From positions 1 to 21,528 of IMG/VR virus record IMGVR_UViG_3300025669_000219: a stretch of DNA of 21,528 nucleotides; one strand, written 5' to 3'. Every line of letters starts with the position of its first letter. Within the stretch, counting starts at the first letter, position 1. Below, piece by piece: positions 20,835 to 21,528 of the stretch. Source of the DNA: a virus. The notes under the pieces were generated by a model. It was not told the origin of the DNA. It made no database searches and saw nothing but the letters and a program-made list of their open reading frames with translations. The translations under genes were made by a program, and so were the position numbers.

Positions 20835-21392
20835 ATGCAACGCTCAAATGACAATCAGAATCAGTCTATAGAGGAAATGAAGCGCACTACGGCGTTGTTA
20901 GGCCAGCGTGTCAACCAACTCGAACGCTTGCTGGATCAGAAAAGTATTAACGAGGCTAAGGTGGAGAGCGGGACGGTCTATCAGCGTGAGAGTAGGCTGT
21001 CGTTGAGTAATGGGATGATGAGACCGAATTGGCAGACGACGAGCGTGGCGGGTAGCGGTGCTACTGTTATGGACTACTCTGACTTCGCCTTCGGGTTCTC
21101 GATCAGCGGAGCGGTGGTGACTGTGACTTGTGGTACGTTGAGGCATGGCATAAGAACGCCGATTTTAGTAGGACCGACAGATATAACAATCGTCGCTGAT
21201 AACACCTATATTTTTTGTACTTATGTCTTTGGTAGTGGTTATGCGGTGAATACATGGTCAACAGCCGAACCATTAACTACAGAAGAACGACTTAATTATC
21301 CTTTACATCTATGGGGGGTTACTGATGGAGAGGTAGGTATTAAAAGAATCTTACACTTGGGCGATATAATTATTCCAGGAACATTTGCGTAA
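20835..21392 (+). CDS. Tail-fibre-like protein with N-terminal coiled coil
   Basis: A 185-residue protein. Residues about 8-38 (NQSIEEMKRTTALLGQRVNQ, ending LERLLDQK) form a heptad coiled coil suitable for trimerisation. The rest is beta-rich (TVYQRESRLSLSNGMM..., then SISGAVVTVTCGTLRHGIRT and TDITIVADNTYIFCTYVFGS). This is the layout of short fibres or spikes that bind receptors. The C-terminal ~70 residues are coded by AT-rich DNA (from about 21180), unlike the first part, consistent with a swapped receptor-binding tip. Ribosome binding site is weak, and the gene begins 3 bases after the previous stop. Placement as a fibre is inferred. Confidence 0.6.
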   Translation: MQRSNDNQNQSIEEMKRTTALLGQRVNQLERLLDQKSINEAKVESGTVYQRESRLSLSNGMMRPNWQTTSVAGSGATVMDYSDFAFGFSISGAVVTVTCGTLRHGIRTPILVGPTDITIVADNTYIFCTYVFGSGYAVNTWSTAEPLTTEERLNYPLHLWGVTDGEVGIKRILHLGDIIIPGTFA

Positions 21393-21528
21393 TGAGTTTT
21401 CAAACCACAGCAATCAAATATGGGTGGATGTATCTGACCGCATTAGGGGTCATCACTGGCACGACCATATATGTTGCCAACAATACCCGAAAACAGGTTT
21501 TGCCTGTAGATATTATTCAAATTCCATT
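21392..21528 (+). CDS. Membrane-segment protein, 3' end outside window
   Basis: The ATG overlaps the preceding stop (TAATG). The visible 45 residues (MSFQTTAIKYGWMYLTALGV...) contain one hydrophobic span at about 12-30 flanked by basic residues on both sides (K9; R34, K35), so a small membrane protein or N-terminal anchor is likely. A holin is possible from its position after tail genes, but only one span is visible and the gene is incomplete. No lysis partner is seen. Confidence 0.55.
   Translation, partial: MSFQTTAIKYGWMYLTALGVITGTTIYVANNTRKQVLPVDIIQIP

Overview
The window looks like a segment of a tailed double-stranded DNA bacteriophage or prophage with about 50% GC. The head-assembly order is small terminase, large terminase, co-chaperonin, portal, scaffold, accessory capsid proteins, major capsid protein and head-tail adaptor. 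A beta-rich tail protein and short tail or fibre proteins follow, and no tape-measure gene is visible, so a podovirus-like (short-tailed) virion is the best guess. The host cannot be named. Promoters of the TTGACA/TAnAnT type and AGGAG-type ribosome binding sites point to an ordinary bacterial host. A Sec-type signal peptide and 'AVDGSAxTN' repeat modules in the virion operon suggest a double-membrane bacterium (inference).

Layout. Positions 1-2162 (minus strand) hold eight very small genes, each with its own ribosome binding site, none assignable to a function. Positions 2163-3311 hold no credible gene but are dense in iteron-like repeats: helically phased TGGCACACTT copies, 12-bp tandem units, palindromes, and a ten-copy CGTCCAC/GTGGACG array. 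This is the best candidate for a replication origin or control region. Positions 3312-4730 (minus) encode a replicative-helicase-like protein that joins a DnaB N-terminal domain to a RepA-like ATPase and a C-terminal helix-turn-helix. Positions 4731-5011 are a divergent control region with two symmetric TTGACA elements and a strongly folded element in the helicase leader.

From 5012 to the end, everything is on the plus strand and closely spaced. Packaging comes first (5012-7553), then small genes and a double GroES-fold co-chaperonin (8248-8799), a sigma-region-4-like regulator, the portal, the scaffold, a duplicated pair of capsid-accessory genes and the major capsid protein (14544-15458). 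Two exported-looking proteins, the adaptor, tail and fibre-type genes follow. Two free-standing homing endonucleases (HNH at 11432, GIY-YIG/NUMOD3 at 17388) sit in this late operon. Several AT-rich genes or gene segments interrupt the otherwise balanced composition and look like recent acquisitions.

How the parts could work together (inference): the helicase and the repeat region would run replication, the minus small genes would be early functions, and the plus operon would build the virion, with the encoded co-chaperonin helping the host GroEL fold phage proteins. Hairpins at several intercistronic junctions may tune capsid-protein ratios. No convincing rho-independent terminator, tRNA, CRISPR array or integrase was seen.
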